From an uncultured Pelagibacteraceae bacterium (lineage in GTDB: Bacteria; Pseudomonadota; Alphaproteobacteria; Pelagibacterales; Pelagibacteraceae): DNA of 33,334 nt. The stretch lies in NCBI GenBank assembly GCA_902616675.1, contig CACMTV010000007.1, positions 1 through 33,334 on the forward strand, read 5' to 3'. The notes under the pieces are model-generated. The model was given only the letters and a program-made list of their open reading frames with translations. It had not been told where the DNA came from and made no database searches. A program made the position numbers and the translations under genes. Each line of letters starts with the position of its first letter. The first letter of the stretch is position 1. Shown here one piece after another: positions 1 through 7,899 of this stretch.

Positions 1-379
1 TCGAATTATAGTTAAACATACTAACTAAAATAATATTTCCATCCGGATCAATAATTTTTGTAGGAAAATCTGATTTTATAACTTTATTTCTATTGTCGAA
101 AATTACATTTTTACTCTCAAACACATAATTTTCAACGGTTTCAATTATTGTTGAGCCAATACTATTAAGTAAATCTTTTTCTTTAGAATAATTGGCTTCA
201 TCAGTTTTTAAAATATTATTATTTTCATCAATCGCTTTAACATTGCCCCTAAAAATTATTGTTGAGTTTTTCTTATCAAATTTAACCTCTGATGATTTTA
301 TTTCTAAATTCTTTGCATTTAAATCTGTTAAAAGAAAAACAAAAAAAAGAAATTTAATTATTATTAATTTATTTTTCAT
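1..379 (-). CDS. lptD: LPS-assembly protein LptD, N-terminal part (cut by window edge)
   Basis: Partial gene; only about 126 N-terminal residues lie in the window. Translation on the minus strand begins MKNKLIII and has a hydrophobic signal peptide ending near L-N-A at residues 20-22. An OstA/LptA-like segment follows, with short beta-type motifs such as VKFDKKNSTIIFRGNV and a DEANYSK stretch. In the LptD family this periplasmic N-terminal domain receives LPS from the LptA bridge, and the later beta-barrel inserts LPS into the outer membrane. The start codon overlaps the lptG stop by 11 bases, so lptF-lptG-lptD form one operon for LPS export. The barrel is outside the window, so an LptA/LptC-type OstA protein cannot be fully excluded. 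The family is clear, and the operon position favours LptD. Confidence 0.75.
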   Translation of the reverse strand, partial: MKNKLIIIKFLFFVFLLTDLNAKNLEIKSSEVKFDKKNSTIIFRGNVKAIDENNNILKTDEANYSKEKDLLNSIGSTIIETVENYVFESKNVIFDNRNKVIKSDFPTKIIDPDGNIILVSMFNYNS

Positions 380-1460
380 TTATCTGAAGCAAACCTATAC
401 TATTTATTAACCCTATAACAACTATTGGTATCCAAACTGATATTTGTGGTGAAATTCTATCAGACTTACCTAATGCAACAGATAAATCTTTCATGTAATA
501 GATGATTGCACAAGTAAGCACTGCTATCATAAAATAGTTTATGTTATTTGAGTTTCTATTATTGATGGTGAAAATTGCCGCTAAAACTACCATTAAAGCA
601 AGAAAAAAGGGCAGCGCGAAAAAAGAATTAATTTTTTCTGAGATTGTTGTTTTTTCATATCCTCTAGTAATTAAATTTTTGTTTTCTGTAAGCAACTCTA
701 CAAATGAAATCGTGTCCAAATTTTTAAAAAGAGTATTGAGTTTTTTTACATTATAAAATGAATTAAATTCAATACTCTCCTTTTTTACAATTGTAATATT
801 GCCCTCATCATCAAAGCTAAAGATTTTAGGTTTTTCTATTTTCCAATTATTAAATAAGATATTAGCTTTTTCAGACTCTATTCTCTCTTTAATAACATTA
901 TCATTTGAAATAATATTTATGGAGACGTCAATTAAATAATTATTTTCTAACCTATCTGCGTTAATTATATAAAGGTTATTATTTTTGCTTTCTTTTATCC
1001 ATACGCCGTTTCTATTAATAGTAACTAAATGGTCAGTGTCTTTAGAATAATTGGATTTTGTTTTTTCGTAATACTTTACCATATTAGATGTTACTGGATT
1101 GATAGCAATTAGAATAAACAATCCCCATATAAAAGATAGAGCGCTTATAATTGCAATAATTTTTGCATTTGAATAACCAAAAACTTTTAATGTTAATAAT
1201 TCATTGTTATGTTTAATTGATATAAAAAACCACATTGAAGAAAGAAAAATTATAAAAGGCATTAAATTTATAAAAATTAAATTTGGAATATATGACAGTG
1301 TTAATATTATTGGTAGAAATAAACTTTCTCCAGAATTTTTAAAAAACTCAACCTCTTCGAATAAATTTAAAATTAGACCTAAACAAAAAGCTATAAGAAT
1401 AGAATTGAGAAGAACTTTTGTGTAATTACTTGTTAAATAACTATTAATTTTATTGTTCAT
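369..1460 (-). CDS. lptG: LPS export ABC transporter permease LptG
   Basis: This is a 363-residue inner-membrane permease of the YjgP/YjgQ family. Three hydrophobic helices lie in the N-terminal third (about residues 13-35, 50-75 and 98-122). A hydrophilic periplasmic domain follows (about 130-270), then three C-terminal helices (about 280-355). That is the standard LptF/LptG topology. The family pairs LptF with LptG and uses the ATPase LptB to pull LPS out of the inner membrane towards LptC/A/D. The conserved cytoplasmic coupling segment after the second helix, NNELLTLKVFGYSN, is present. The gene starts inside the end of lptF (4-base ATGA overlap) and ends inside lptD, so translational coupling is likely. 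LptG rather than LptF is assigned by position: second in the pair and next to lptD. Confidence 0.85.
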   Translation of the reverse strand: MNNKINSYLTSNYTKVLLNSILIAFCLGLILNLFEEVEFFKNSGESLFLPIILTLSYIPNLIFINLMPFIIFLSSMWFFISIKHNNELLTLKVFGYSNAKIIAIISALSFIWGLFILIAINPVTSNMVKYYEKTKSNYSKDTDHLVTINRNGVWIKESKNNNLYIINADRLENNYLIDVSINIISNDNVIKERIESEKANILFNNWKIEKPKIFSFDDEGNITIVKKESIEFNSFYNVKKLNTLFKNLDTISFVELLTENKNLITRGYEKTTISEKINSFFALPFFLALMVVLAAIFTINNRNSNNINYFMIAVLTCAIIYYMKDLSVALGKSDRISPQISVWIPIVVIGLINSIGLLQINEK

Positions 1461-2599
1461 TTAAGTTCGTTTAAAAATTTATTTATTAGAATAAAATATA
1501 AAGTTGGGAGCAAAATTAATGGTGTTAGGAGATAAGTATAAAAACCAACTGTAGATATTCCAGAATACCTCACAAGTAATTCAGATAAAACTAATAAAAT
1601 GAAACCTGTTATAAAAAAGACATACCTATTTAAAATTTTTGTTTTTTTATTTTTTTTATAAATTAAAATAAATGAGATCAAAATCGAGACCAAGGGAATA
1701 TATAAAGGCATAATTACTCTTCTAGAAAAAGTTTCAATAACTATAGCGATATTATCTTTTGGACAGTTTTTGATATTTTCTTCTAGTATACCAATGTAAT
1801 AATAATTTTTTAAACAACTTAAAATTTTTAGAGTAGAGGTTTCTTGAATTTTCACATCTTTAATTACCCTGTTATCTAAATTTTCGAAATTTAATAAAGT
1901 CTTATTAAACTGAATTATCTTAACAGTATTATCTTTTTCAAAAGACTGGATAATACCTTTTTCTAATATAATCTTATTTTTATCAATTATACCTCTTTCG
2001 GCAATAACTGTTTTATTTTTCGCCGCAGAACTTTCTGGTAGTAAACTATTTAGGCTGTTACTTTCATCTTTAATAAATATATTTTTGACTACATTATTTT
2101 CCTTTTCCCCCACATAAAAAGTTAAACCCTTAAATGCATCTGAAAATGAATTTGATTTTATCAGGCTGGTTACAGTGTCTACTCCAGATTGTTTAATAAG
2201 ATTTCTTGATTTGTTAAGAGCAGTTGGAGTAATAATAGTTGAAAATACGATATAAACAAATAATATGAATATAGATATTAGAAAAAATAAATTGACCACT
2301 TTAAATTTGGCAATTCCCGAGGTCCATAAAACTAAAAGTTCATTTTGTCGTTCTAGTCGAATAATAGTTAACAACAATGCTAGTAAAAAACTAAGCGGAA
2401 TAAATTTTGTCATTATATTAGTCAAGTTTAAAAGAGAATATGTGAAATAAGTAGATGTAGAGTACCCACTATCCACTATAAGGTCTAAAAAGTTCACAGC
2501 TCTCACAGTCCAAGCTATTAGTGACAAAGAAAACAATATTAAAATAAAAGACTTTATTAGCTCTAAAGTTATGTATTTATAAATCTTGTTTTTTAACAT
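1457..2599 (-). CDS. lptF: LPS export ABC transporter permease LptF
   Basis: This 380-residue YjgP/YjgQ-family permease is the first gene of the lptF-lptG-lptD operon. It has N-terminal membrane helices (about residues 12-33, 53-80 and 97-124), a central periplasmic beta-rich domain (about 130-275) and three C-terminal helices (about 295-375). The cytoplasmic segment RLERQNELLVLWTSGI matches the family's LptB-contacting loop. LptF and LptG form the transmembrane core of the LPS extractor. It is divergent from pepA with 131 bases between starts; lptFG divergent from pepA is also the arrangement in enterobacteria and other Proteobacteria, which supports the assignment. There is no Shine-Dalgarno sequence before the ATG. 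Confidence 0.87.
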   Translation of the reverse strand: MLKNKIYKYITLELIKSFILILFSLSLIAWTVRAVNFLDLIVDSGYSTSTYFTYSLLNLTNIMTKFIPLSFLLALLLTIIRLERQNELLVLWTSGIAKFKVVNLFFLISIFILFVYIVFSTIITPTALNKSRNLIKQSGVDTVTSLIKSNSFSDAFKGLTFYVGEKENNVVKNIFIKDESNSLNSLLPESSAAKNKTVIAERGIIDKNKIILEKGIIQSFEKDNTVKIIQFNKTLLNFENLDNRVIKDVKIQETSTLKILSCLKNYYYIGILEENIKNCPKDNIAIVIETFSRRVIMPLYIPLVSILISFILIYKKNKKTKILNRYVFFITGFILLVLSELLVRYSGISTVGFYTYLLTPLILLPTLYFILINKFLNELK

Positions 2600-2607
2600 G
2601 AGAAATT

Positions 2608-2636
2608 GTTATATAAATTAAAGCAACTTTAGTTAA
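2608..2636 (-). promoter_or_regulatory. candidate promoter of lptF-lptG-lptD
   Basis: On the minus strand a TTAACT hexamer (2631-2636) and a TATAAC hexamer (2608-2613) are separated by 17 bases. This resembles a sigma-70 promoter with a weak -35 box. A transcript from here would begin within a few bases of the lptF ATG at 2599, making it almost leaderless. The DNA is so A+T rich that chance matches are common, so this is only a candidate. Confidence 0.3.
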
Positions 2637-2674
2637 AACTCAACCTATGATAGTACACTATGACTAATATTCCG

Positions 2675-2703
2675 TTGAATTATTATATTTTTGATCATAT
2701 ATA
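2675..2703 (+). promoter_or_regulatory. candidate promoter of pepA-ndk
   Basis: TTGAAT (2675-2680) and TATATA (2698-2703) are separated by exactly 17 bases, a good sigma-70-type arrangement. Initiation near 2710 would leave a leader of about 20 bases before the pepA ATG. It lies in the 131-base divergent gap shared with lptF. I saw no operator-like palindrome there. This is the best promoter candidate in the window, but it rests on hexamer matches alone. Confidence 0.45.
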
Positions 2704-2730
2704 CCACTTAAATCGATTTATTTAAATTTT

Positions 2731-4188
2731 ATGTCTGTGAAAATCTACTACTCTCAAAAAACAACAAATACGAGCTCGTCCAATTTAGTTTTATTTTCTG
2801 ATGATAAATTTAACCTTAACGGTTTAAAAAAATTTCTTTCAAATTCTGAATATTCATACATTCAAGATTTGTTAAAAACAAATGACCTAAAAAAAAACTT
2901 ACTTATTTTTGAGTTAAATTCCAAAAAAAAGATAGTTTTAATATCTCTTAAAAAAAATTTAAAAACATCGGATACTGAAAATTTGGGAGCTGAATTTTTC
3001 GGACGCATCAATTACGGAAAGAGTACTGAATATTTTATCAATTCCGATAGTATAGCTGGAAAAAATGAAAATCTATTAGGTCATTTTCTTTATGGACTTA
3101 AATTAAAATCTTATGAGTTTAATAAGTATAAAACAAAAAAAGAAAAAAGGCTTATTTCAATTAATGTTTTAGGAAATAAAAATATACCTTCAGCTAAAAT
3201 TCAACAGAAATTTAAAGCGCTAGAGGAGGGTACTTTTTATGCGAGAGACTTAGTCTCTGAGCCAGGAAATATTCTTCATCCAGATGAATATGCAAAAAGA
3301 ATTAGCTCTTTAAGAAAAGATGGGTTGAAGATAAATATATATGACGAAAAAAAATTAAAAAAATTAGGTATGAATGCGTTACTTGGGGTGGGGATGGGAA
3401 GCATAAGAGGATCTTATCTTGTCACAATGGAATGGAACGGAGCAAAAAATAACTCAAAACCTTTAGCTTTTGTCGGAAAAGGAGTTACTTTTGACACTGG
3501 TGGGTACTCATTAAAACCTGCAAGATTTATGGAAGATATGACTTATGATATGGCGGGTTCAGCAGCCGTTGTTGGTTTGATGAAAAGTTTGGCTTTAAGA
3601 AAAGCAAAAGTTAATGCAGTGGGTGTTGTAGGACTTGTAGAAAATATGGTAAGTGGCGTAGCTCAAAGGCCAGGAGATATTGTAAAATCTTATAGCGGAA
3701 AAACTATTGAAGTATTAAATACAGATGCCGAGGGCCGATTAGTTTTAGCAGATGCTTTAACATTCACAGAACGAAAATTTAAGCCAAAATTTATTGTCGA
3801 TTTAGCAACTTTAACTGGAGCGATAATAGTTTGTTTAGGTTCAGAGTATGCTGGATTATTTTCTAATGACGATAAATTGTCTAAACAAATTTTAAATGCT
3901 GGGGAAAAAGTCGAAGAAAAATTATGGAGAATGCCGTTGCATAAAAATTATGATAAATTAATGGACTCTAAAAACGCTGATGTACAAAATATAAATTACA
4001 TTGGAGGTGCCGGCTCAACAACAGCGGCGCAATTTTTACAAAGATTTATTTTAAATAAAACTCCCTGGGCTCATTTAGATATTGCTGGTATGGCGTTTTC
4101 AAAATATGGCGGAGCTTTAAACTCTAGTGGAGCTACCGGATTTGGAGTTAGGTTGTTGAATCAGCTCGTAGAAGAAAACTATGAGTAA
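2731..4188 (+). CDS. pepA: leucyl aminopeptidase PepA (M17 family)
   Basis: This 485-residue cytosolic metallo-aminopeptidase releases N-terminal residues from peptides. The C-terminal catalytic half carries the M17 signature NTDAEGRLVLADAL (two-metal ligands and catalytic Arg) and the preceding metal-ligand motif GKGVTFDTGGYSLKP. The N-terminal ~170 residues are the more variable domain. The length fits the family (about 480-500). It is divergent from lptF and overlaps ndk by 8 bases, so the two plus-strand genes are probably co-transcribed. In enterobacteria PepA also binds DNA in Xer recombination; nothing here tests that. The ATG is preceded by a T-rich stretch without a Shine-Dalgarno sequence. 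Confidence 0.93.
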   Translation: MSVKIYYSQKTTNTSSSNLVLFSDDKFNLNGLKKFLSNSEYSYIQDLLKTNDLKKNLLIFELNSKKKIVLISLKKNLKTSDTENLGAEFFGRINYGKSTEYFINSDSIAGKNENLLGHFLYGLKLKSYEFNKYKTKKEKRLISINVLGNKNIPSAKIQQKFKALEEGTFYARDLVSEPGNILHPDEYAKRISSLRKDGLKINIYDEKKLKKLGMNALLGVGMGSIRGSYLVTMEWNGAKNNSKPLAFVGKGVTFDTGGYSLKPARFMEDMTYDMAGSAAVVGLMKSLALRKAKVNAVGVVGLVENMVSGVAQRPGDIVKSYSGKTIEVLNTDAEGRLVLADALTFTERKFKPKFIVDLATLTGAIIVCLGSEYAGLFSNDDKLSKQILNAGEKVEEKLWRMPLHKNYDKLMDSKNADVQNINYIGGAGSTTAAQFLQRFILNKTPWAHLDIAGMAFSKYGGALNSSGATGFGVRLLNQLVEENYE

Positions 4189-4591
4189 TATAGAACAGAC
4201 ACTTTCAATAATTAAACCTGATGCAGTTGAAAGAAAACTATCTGAAAAAATAAAATCAATTTTTTTAAAAAACAACCTTACAATTTTAGAAACAAAAAAA
4301 CTTCATGTTTCCAAAGATGAAGCGGCGGAATTTTACAAAGTGCATCAATCAAAACCATTTTATGATCAACTTTGTAGTTACTTATCATCAGGACCTATAG
4401 AAGTTATGATTTTAGAGGGTGATAATGCTGTCCTTAAAAATAGAGAATTAATGGGTGCTACTGACCCGAAGAATGCTGAAGATGGAACCATTAGAAAGCT
4501 ATATGGTATTTCTATTGATAAAAATTCAGTACATGGTTCGGACTCTGTTGAAAACGCACAAATTGAAATAAATTTTTTCTTTAAAAAATAA
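4181..4591 (+). CDS. ndk: nucleoside diphosphate kinase
   Basis: This 136-residue enzyme transfers the gamma phosphate of ATP to NDPs and so maintains the (d)NTP pools. The active-site histidine lies in NSVHGSDS (His118), the family signature. The N-terminal TLSIIKPDAV strand and the GATDPKNAEDGTIR nucleotide-binding loop are also present. Length is close to the usual ~140 residues. The start overlaps the end of pepA by 8 bases. The stop is separated by a single base from the stop of the convergent purN gene, leaving no room for a dedicated terminator. Confidence 0.95.
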   Translation: MSNIEQTLSIIKPDAVERKLSEKIKSIFLKNNLTILETKKLHVSKDEAAEFYKVHQSKPFYDQLCSYLSSGPIEVMILEGDNAVLKNRELMGATDPKNAEDGTIRKLYGISIDKNSVHGSDSVENAQIEINFFFKK

Positions 4592-4592
4592 A

Positions 4593-5150
4593 TTACTTAT
4601 TCACTTTTATTATAGCTTCAGAAAAAGCATTATATTCTAAAGTTTGCGTTTTTTTTTTAAGTGATGCAATATTATCTTTTTTATCAATATAAAAAAATTT
4701 TTTTAACACTATCTTCCCAGCATCTAGTTTTTCATTTACATAATGTACTGTGCACCCAGTTTTTTTTTCTTTTCCTTTTAATACTTTTTCAAAGGTATTT
4801 AGTCCTTTAAATTTTGGCAAAAGGGATGGATGAATATTTAAAATAGATTTTCCAAAGGAGCGAATAAATCTTTTAGATAAAATTTTCATAAAACCAGCTA
4901 ACAAAATCAAATTAATTTTATGATCTTTTAATTTATTTAATATTATATTTTCAGTAAGATTTTGATTATCATTAAATATTAAATATGGAATTGACCATTT
5001 TTTTGCAAGTTTTAGTCCTGGAGCATTTTTATTACTGCTAACTACTAATTTTATTTTAATTGGAAAATTATATAAGTTTGAATTTAGTAAAAGTTTTTTT
5101 AGGTTGGTTCCTTTTCCTGAAATAAAAACACAAGTGTTAATTTTTACCAT
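4593..5150 (-). CDS. purN: phosphoribosylglycinamide formyltransferase PurN
   Basis: This 185-residue GART uses 10-formyl-THF to formylate GAR in purine synthesis. Catalytic residues of the family are visible: Asn105 and His107 in NIHPSLLP and Asp143 in KLDAGKI. The N-terminal ISGKGTNLKKL loop binds the phosphoribosyl group. The length is slightly short for the family (about 190-215). The start lies 7 bases inside the end of purM, so the two genes form a purM-purN operon. Confidence 0.93.
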   Translation of the reverse strand: MVKINTCVFISGKGTNLKKLLLNSNLYNFPIKIKLVVSSNKNAPGLKLAKKWSIPYLIFNDNQNLTENIILNKLKDHKINLILLAGFMKILSKRFIRSFGKSILNIHPSLLPKFKGLNTFEKVLKGKEKKTGCTVHYVNEKLDAGKIVLKKFFYIDKKDNIASLKKKTQTLEYNAFSEAIIKVNK

Positions 5151-6172
5151 TTTATTCGATTAAATAGATTTAATTTTTCTTTCCCTTTTGTAATATACCC
5201 TATTTCGTAAGGTGAAAAACTTTTTTGAAAATATTTTTTTATTTTTTTTAAATTTTTTTTTTTCGCAATTAAACAAAAACCAACGCCACAATTAAATGTT
5301 CTTAGCATTTCTTTATCTGAAATATTTTTGGATTTAAGCCAGGAAAAAACATCTAGAACTTTAATTTTCGATAAATCGATATTAGCTGTAAGATTATTTG
5401 GAATTGATCTAATAATGTTTTCAACAATACCTCCGCCTGTTATATTAGCCGCAGAATGAATTAAATTTTTTTTACATAAATTTAAAATTTCATTTACGTA
5501 AATTTTTGTAGGACTAAGTAATCGTTTTTTAATTTTTATTGGTAATTTATTTTTTATTAAAATATTACGTACTAACGAATAACCATTAGAGTGAATACCA
5601 GAAGAGGGAATGGCGATTATTATATCGCCATCCTTAACATTATCCTTTTTTAAAATCTTATTTTTAGAAACTATCCCGGTGCTAAAACCCGCTAGGTCAA
5701 ATTTATTTTTTTTATAGATTCCAGGCATTTCTGCAGTCTCACCTCCTATAAGATCGCAACCAGCTATTTCGCATCCTTTTAAAATACCGTTCAAAATTTT
5801 TTTTAATTTTGAAAGGTTGATTTTTTCTATTGCTATATAATCTAAAAAAAATAATGGTTTTGCACCTTGAACAATTAAATCATTAACGCACATAGCTACT
5901 AGATCAATACCAATTGTGTTTAATTTACTGTACTTGTCTGATAATTCCAATTTAGTTCCAACTCCGTCTGTACAAGAGACGATAACGGGATTTTTAATAT
6001 TCAATGAGCTTAAATCGTATAAAGATCCAAAAGACCCAATATTATTCTTATGTTTCTTTTTATTCGCTTTTTTGACATTTTTTTTTGTTAATTTACTTAT
6101 ATGTTTTACAAATTGGTTCCCCAAAGAAATATCAACGCCGCTATTTTTATAACTATAGAGTTTTTTTTTCAT
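5144..6172 (-). CDS. purM: phosphoribosylformylglycinamidine cyclo-ligase (AIR synthetase) PurM
   Basis: This 342-residue ATP-dependent enzyme closes the imidazole ring to make AIR, the step after FGAM synthesis. Family motifs include the N-terminal YKNSGVDIS, the metal/ATP-binding SCTDGVGTKL, GGETAEMPG, SSGIHSNGYSL and THITGGG-like AANITGGG. The length matches the family (about 345). It is co-directional with purN. The divergent neighbour starts only 25 bases away, so the two promoters must overlap each other or the coding regions. There is no Shine-Dalgarno sequence ahead of the ATG. Confidence 0.95.
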   Translation of the reverse strand: MKKKLYSYKNSGVDISLGNQFVKHISKLTKKNVKKANKKKHKNNIGSFGSLYDLSSLNIKNPVIVSCTDGVGTKLELSDKYSKLNTIGIDLVAMCVNDLIVQGAKPLFFLDYIAIEKINLSKLKKILNGILKGCEIAGCDLIGGETAEMPGIYKKNKFDLAGFSTGIVSKNKILKKDNVKDGDIIIAIPSSGIHSNGYSLVRNILIKNKLPIKIKKRLLSPTKIYVNEILNLCKKNLIHSAANITGGGIVENIIRSIPNNLTANIDLSKIKVLDVFSWLKSKNISDKEMLRTFNCGVGFCLIAKKKNLKKIKKYFQKSFSPYEIGYITKGKEKLNLFNRIKW

Positions 6173-6197
6173 TAATAATAATGATAGTTAATAGAAT

Positions 6198-7241
6198 ATG
6201 AAAAATTTAAAGTTTATCATAACTATCTTAATCATTTTATCTAAAACTGGAAATGTTTTATCTGTAGAAAGCATTTTTACTGTTAATAATATACAAGTAA
6301 ATAAAAATTCCTTTAAAAATAAAGAGGAATTAATCAATATAGCTTTTAAAAAAGGATTTGAAAAACTTAACAGTAAAATCTTACTAGAGGATGATTATAT
6401 AAAGATAAAAAATACAAGTTTAGGAAATATAAAAAATTTAGTATCTCATTATCAAATTGTAAAAAATGAAGATGTAAATATTCAAAATTTTGAACTGATA
6501 AATTTATATTTTAAAAGAGATAAAATGTATAATTTTTATAGTCAGAATAATATAAAATATAGCGACGTAAGTGGTAAAATTTTAAAAATACTCCCGGTTC
6601 TACTTCTTAATGATGAAATCTATATTTATGACAATAATTTTTTCTACGATAAATGGCTAGATAACGAGGAAGAAAAAAGTGGGAACATTGAGTATATTTT
6701 TCCAATTGAAAACCTAGAAACTATTGAATCAATAAAAAAAAATCAAGAGAATTTACAAATGGTGAATTTAAATAATATTTTTGATGAAGATAATGAGAAA
6801 GATAAACTTCTTATAATAATTGACTACGGCAAACAAAAAACAAAATTTTTTTTAAAAGGAAATATTTCTTCAAAAAAAATTATAAAAAATATAACTTTAT
6901 CAGAAAATACAGTTGAAACTATTGAATATCCAATAATTCTAGAATTTTTAAAAAAAGAAATTCTCGAATTAGTTAAATCACAAAACATTATAGATATTGG
7001 AGCTCCATCTTTTTTAAATGTCAATTTTTCATTAAACAATCAAAATGATTTATTCATATTTCAAAATATTTTACAGGAGGTTGATTTGGTAGACAGTTTT
7101 AGTGTAAGAGAATTTAACAATAAGTTTGCTTATGTTAATATAAAGTATTACGGTAAAATCAATAAAATAAAAGAAAAATTGAACCAAAAAGGATTAGATA
7201 TTAATTTTATCAATAATCAGTGGAGTGCGAGGTTAAAATAA
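6198..7241 (+). CDS. exported DUF2066-like protein of unknown function
   Basis: This 347-residue protein begins with a basic stretch and a hydrophobic segment (about residues 3-22), consistent with a signal peptide or anchor. The rest is hydrophilic and rich in Asn, Lys and Ile. The region after the signal (SIFTVNNIQVNKNS, then INIAFKKGFEKL) resembles the start of DUF2066 proteins, which occur beside purM/purN and hda in Alphaproteobacteria. No catalytic motif is recognisable. It is the first gene of a tight unit with hda (1-base gap) and aspS. The family call rests on pattern and neighbourhood and is moderate; export to the periplasm is an inference. Confidence 0.5.
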   Translation: MKNLKFIITILIILSKTGNVLSVESIFTVNNIQVNKNSFKNKEELINIAFKKGFEKLNSKILLEDDYIKIKNTSLGNIKNLVSHYQIVKNEDVNIQNFELINLYFKRDKMYNFYSQNNIKYSDVSGKILKILPVLLLNDEIYIYDNNFFYDKWLDNEEEKSGNIEYIFPIENLETIESIKKNQENLQMVNLNNIFDEDNEKDKLLIIIDYGKQKTKFFLKGNISSKKIIKNITLSENTVETIEYPIILEFLKKEILELVKSQNIIDIGAPSFLNVNFSLNNQNDLFIFQNILQEVDLVDSFSVREFNNKFAYVNIKYYGKINKIKEKLNQKGLDINFINNQWSARLK

Positions 7242-7242
7242 A

Positions 7243-7899
7243 TTGAGCCAACTAGTTTTCAAATTTCCTTTTAAAACAACATATTTTGAAAAAGATTTTT
7301 TTGTATCATCTAATAATTTTGAGGCTTACAAATTAATAGAAAGTTGGCCAAAATGGCCCGATAAAAAAATAAATATTTTTGGACCTAGAGGTTGCGGCAA
7401 AACCCATTTAACGAATATTTTAAGTAAAAAATTAAAACTATTATCTGTAAATGCTAATAAATTTGATGAAAAAATAAATAGATTAGTAGAAAACTTCGAA
7501 TGTATAGTGATTGAGAATTACGAGGAAAATATTGATGAAAATTTGCTTTATTCTTTTATAAATCAAATTAATCAGTTAAATAAATACTTAATTATTAATT
7601 CTAATAAAAATATTAAAAACTTTCAAATTAATTTAATTGATTTAAAATCAAGGCTTAACAGTTTTATGGAAATAGAGATAAATCTTCCAACGGATGAACT
7701 TATAAAAGTAATAATTTCAAAAACTTTTTCAGATAAACAAATAGGTTTAAGTAGTAAGAACTTAGAATTTGTGATTAAAAATATTGAGAGATCCTATGAA
7801 AAAATATTAAAATTTAGTAAAGATATAGATAATCTTTCTTTATCTACTGGAAAGTCGATAAATATTAATTTAATAAAAAAAGTATTATTTAATGAATAA
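7243..7899 (+). CDS. hda: DnaA-related regulator Hda
   Basis: This 218-residue AAA+ protein in E. coli binds the DNA-loaded sliding clamp and stimulates ATP hydrolysis by DnaA, preventing re-initiation. Walker A is GPRGCGKTHL, and a box-VII-like DLKSRLNSF supplies the arginine finger. The Walker B position reads IVIENYE, with E-N in place of the D-D of DnaA. The start is an unusual TTG one base after the previous stop. It is supported because residues 3-8, QLVFKF, resemble the N-terminal clamp-binding motif, which would be lost from a later start. Its end overlaps the aspS start by 8 bases. Confidence 0.8.
   Translation: MSQLVFKFPFKTTYFEKDFFVSSNNFEAYKLIESWPKWPDKKINIFGPRGCGKTHLTNILSKKLKLLSVNANKFDEKINRLVENFECIVIENYEENIDENLLYSFINQINQLNKYLIINSNKNIKNFQINLIDLKSRLNSFMEIEINLPTDELIKVIISKTFSDKQIGLSSKNLEFVIKNIERSYEKILKFSKDIDNLSLSTGKSININLIKKVLFNE

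Noticed and set aside
2600-2730. tRNA or small RNA in the lptF/pepA gap
   Set aside because: No cloverleaf, conserved tRNA bases or strong hairpin was seen; the sequence is simple A+T-rich promoter DNA.
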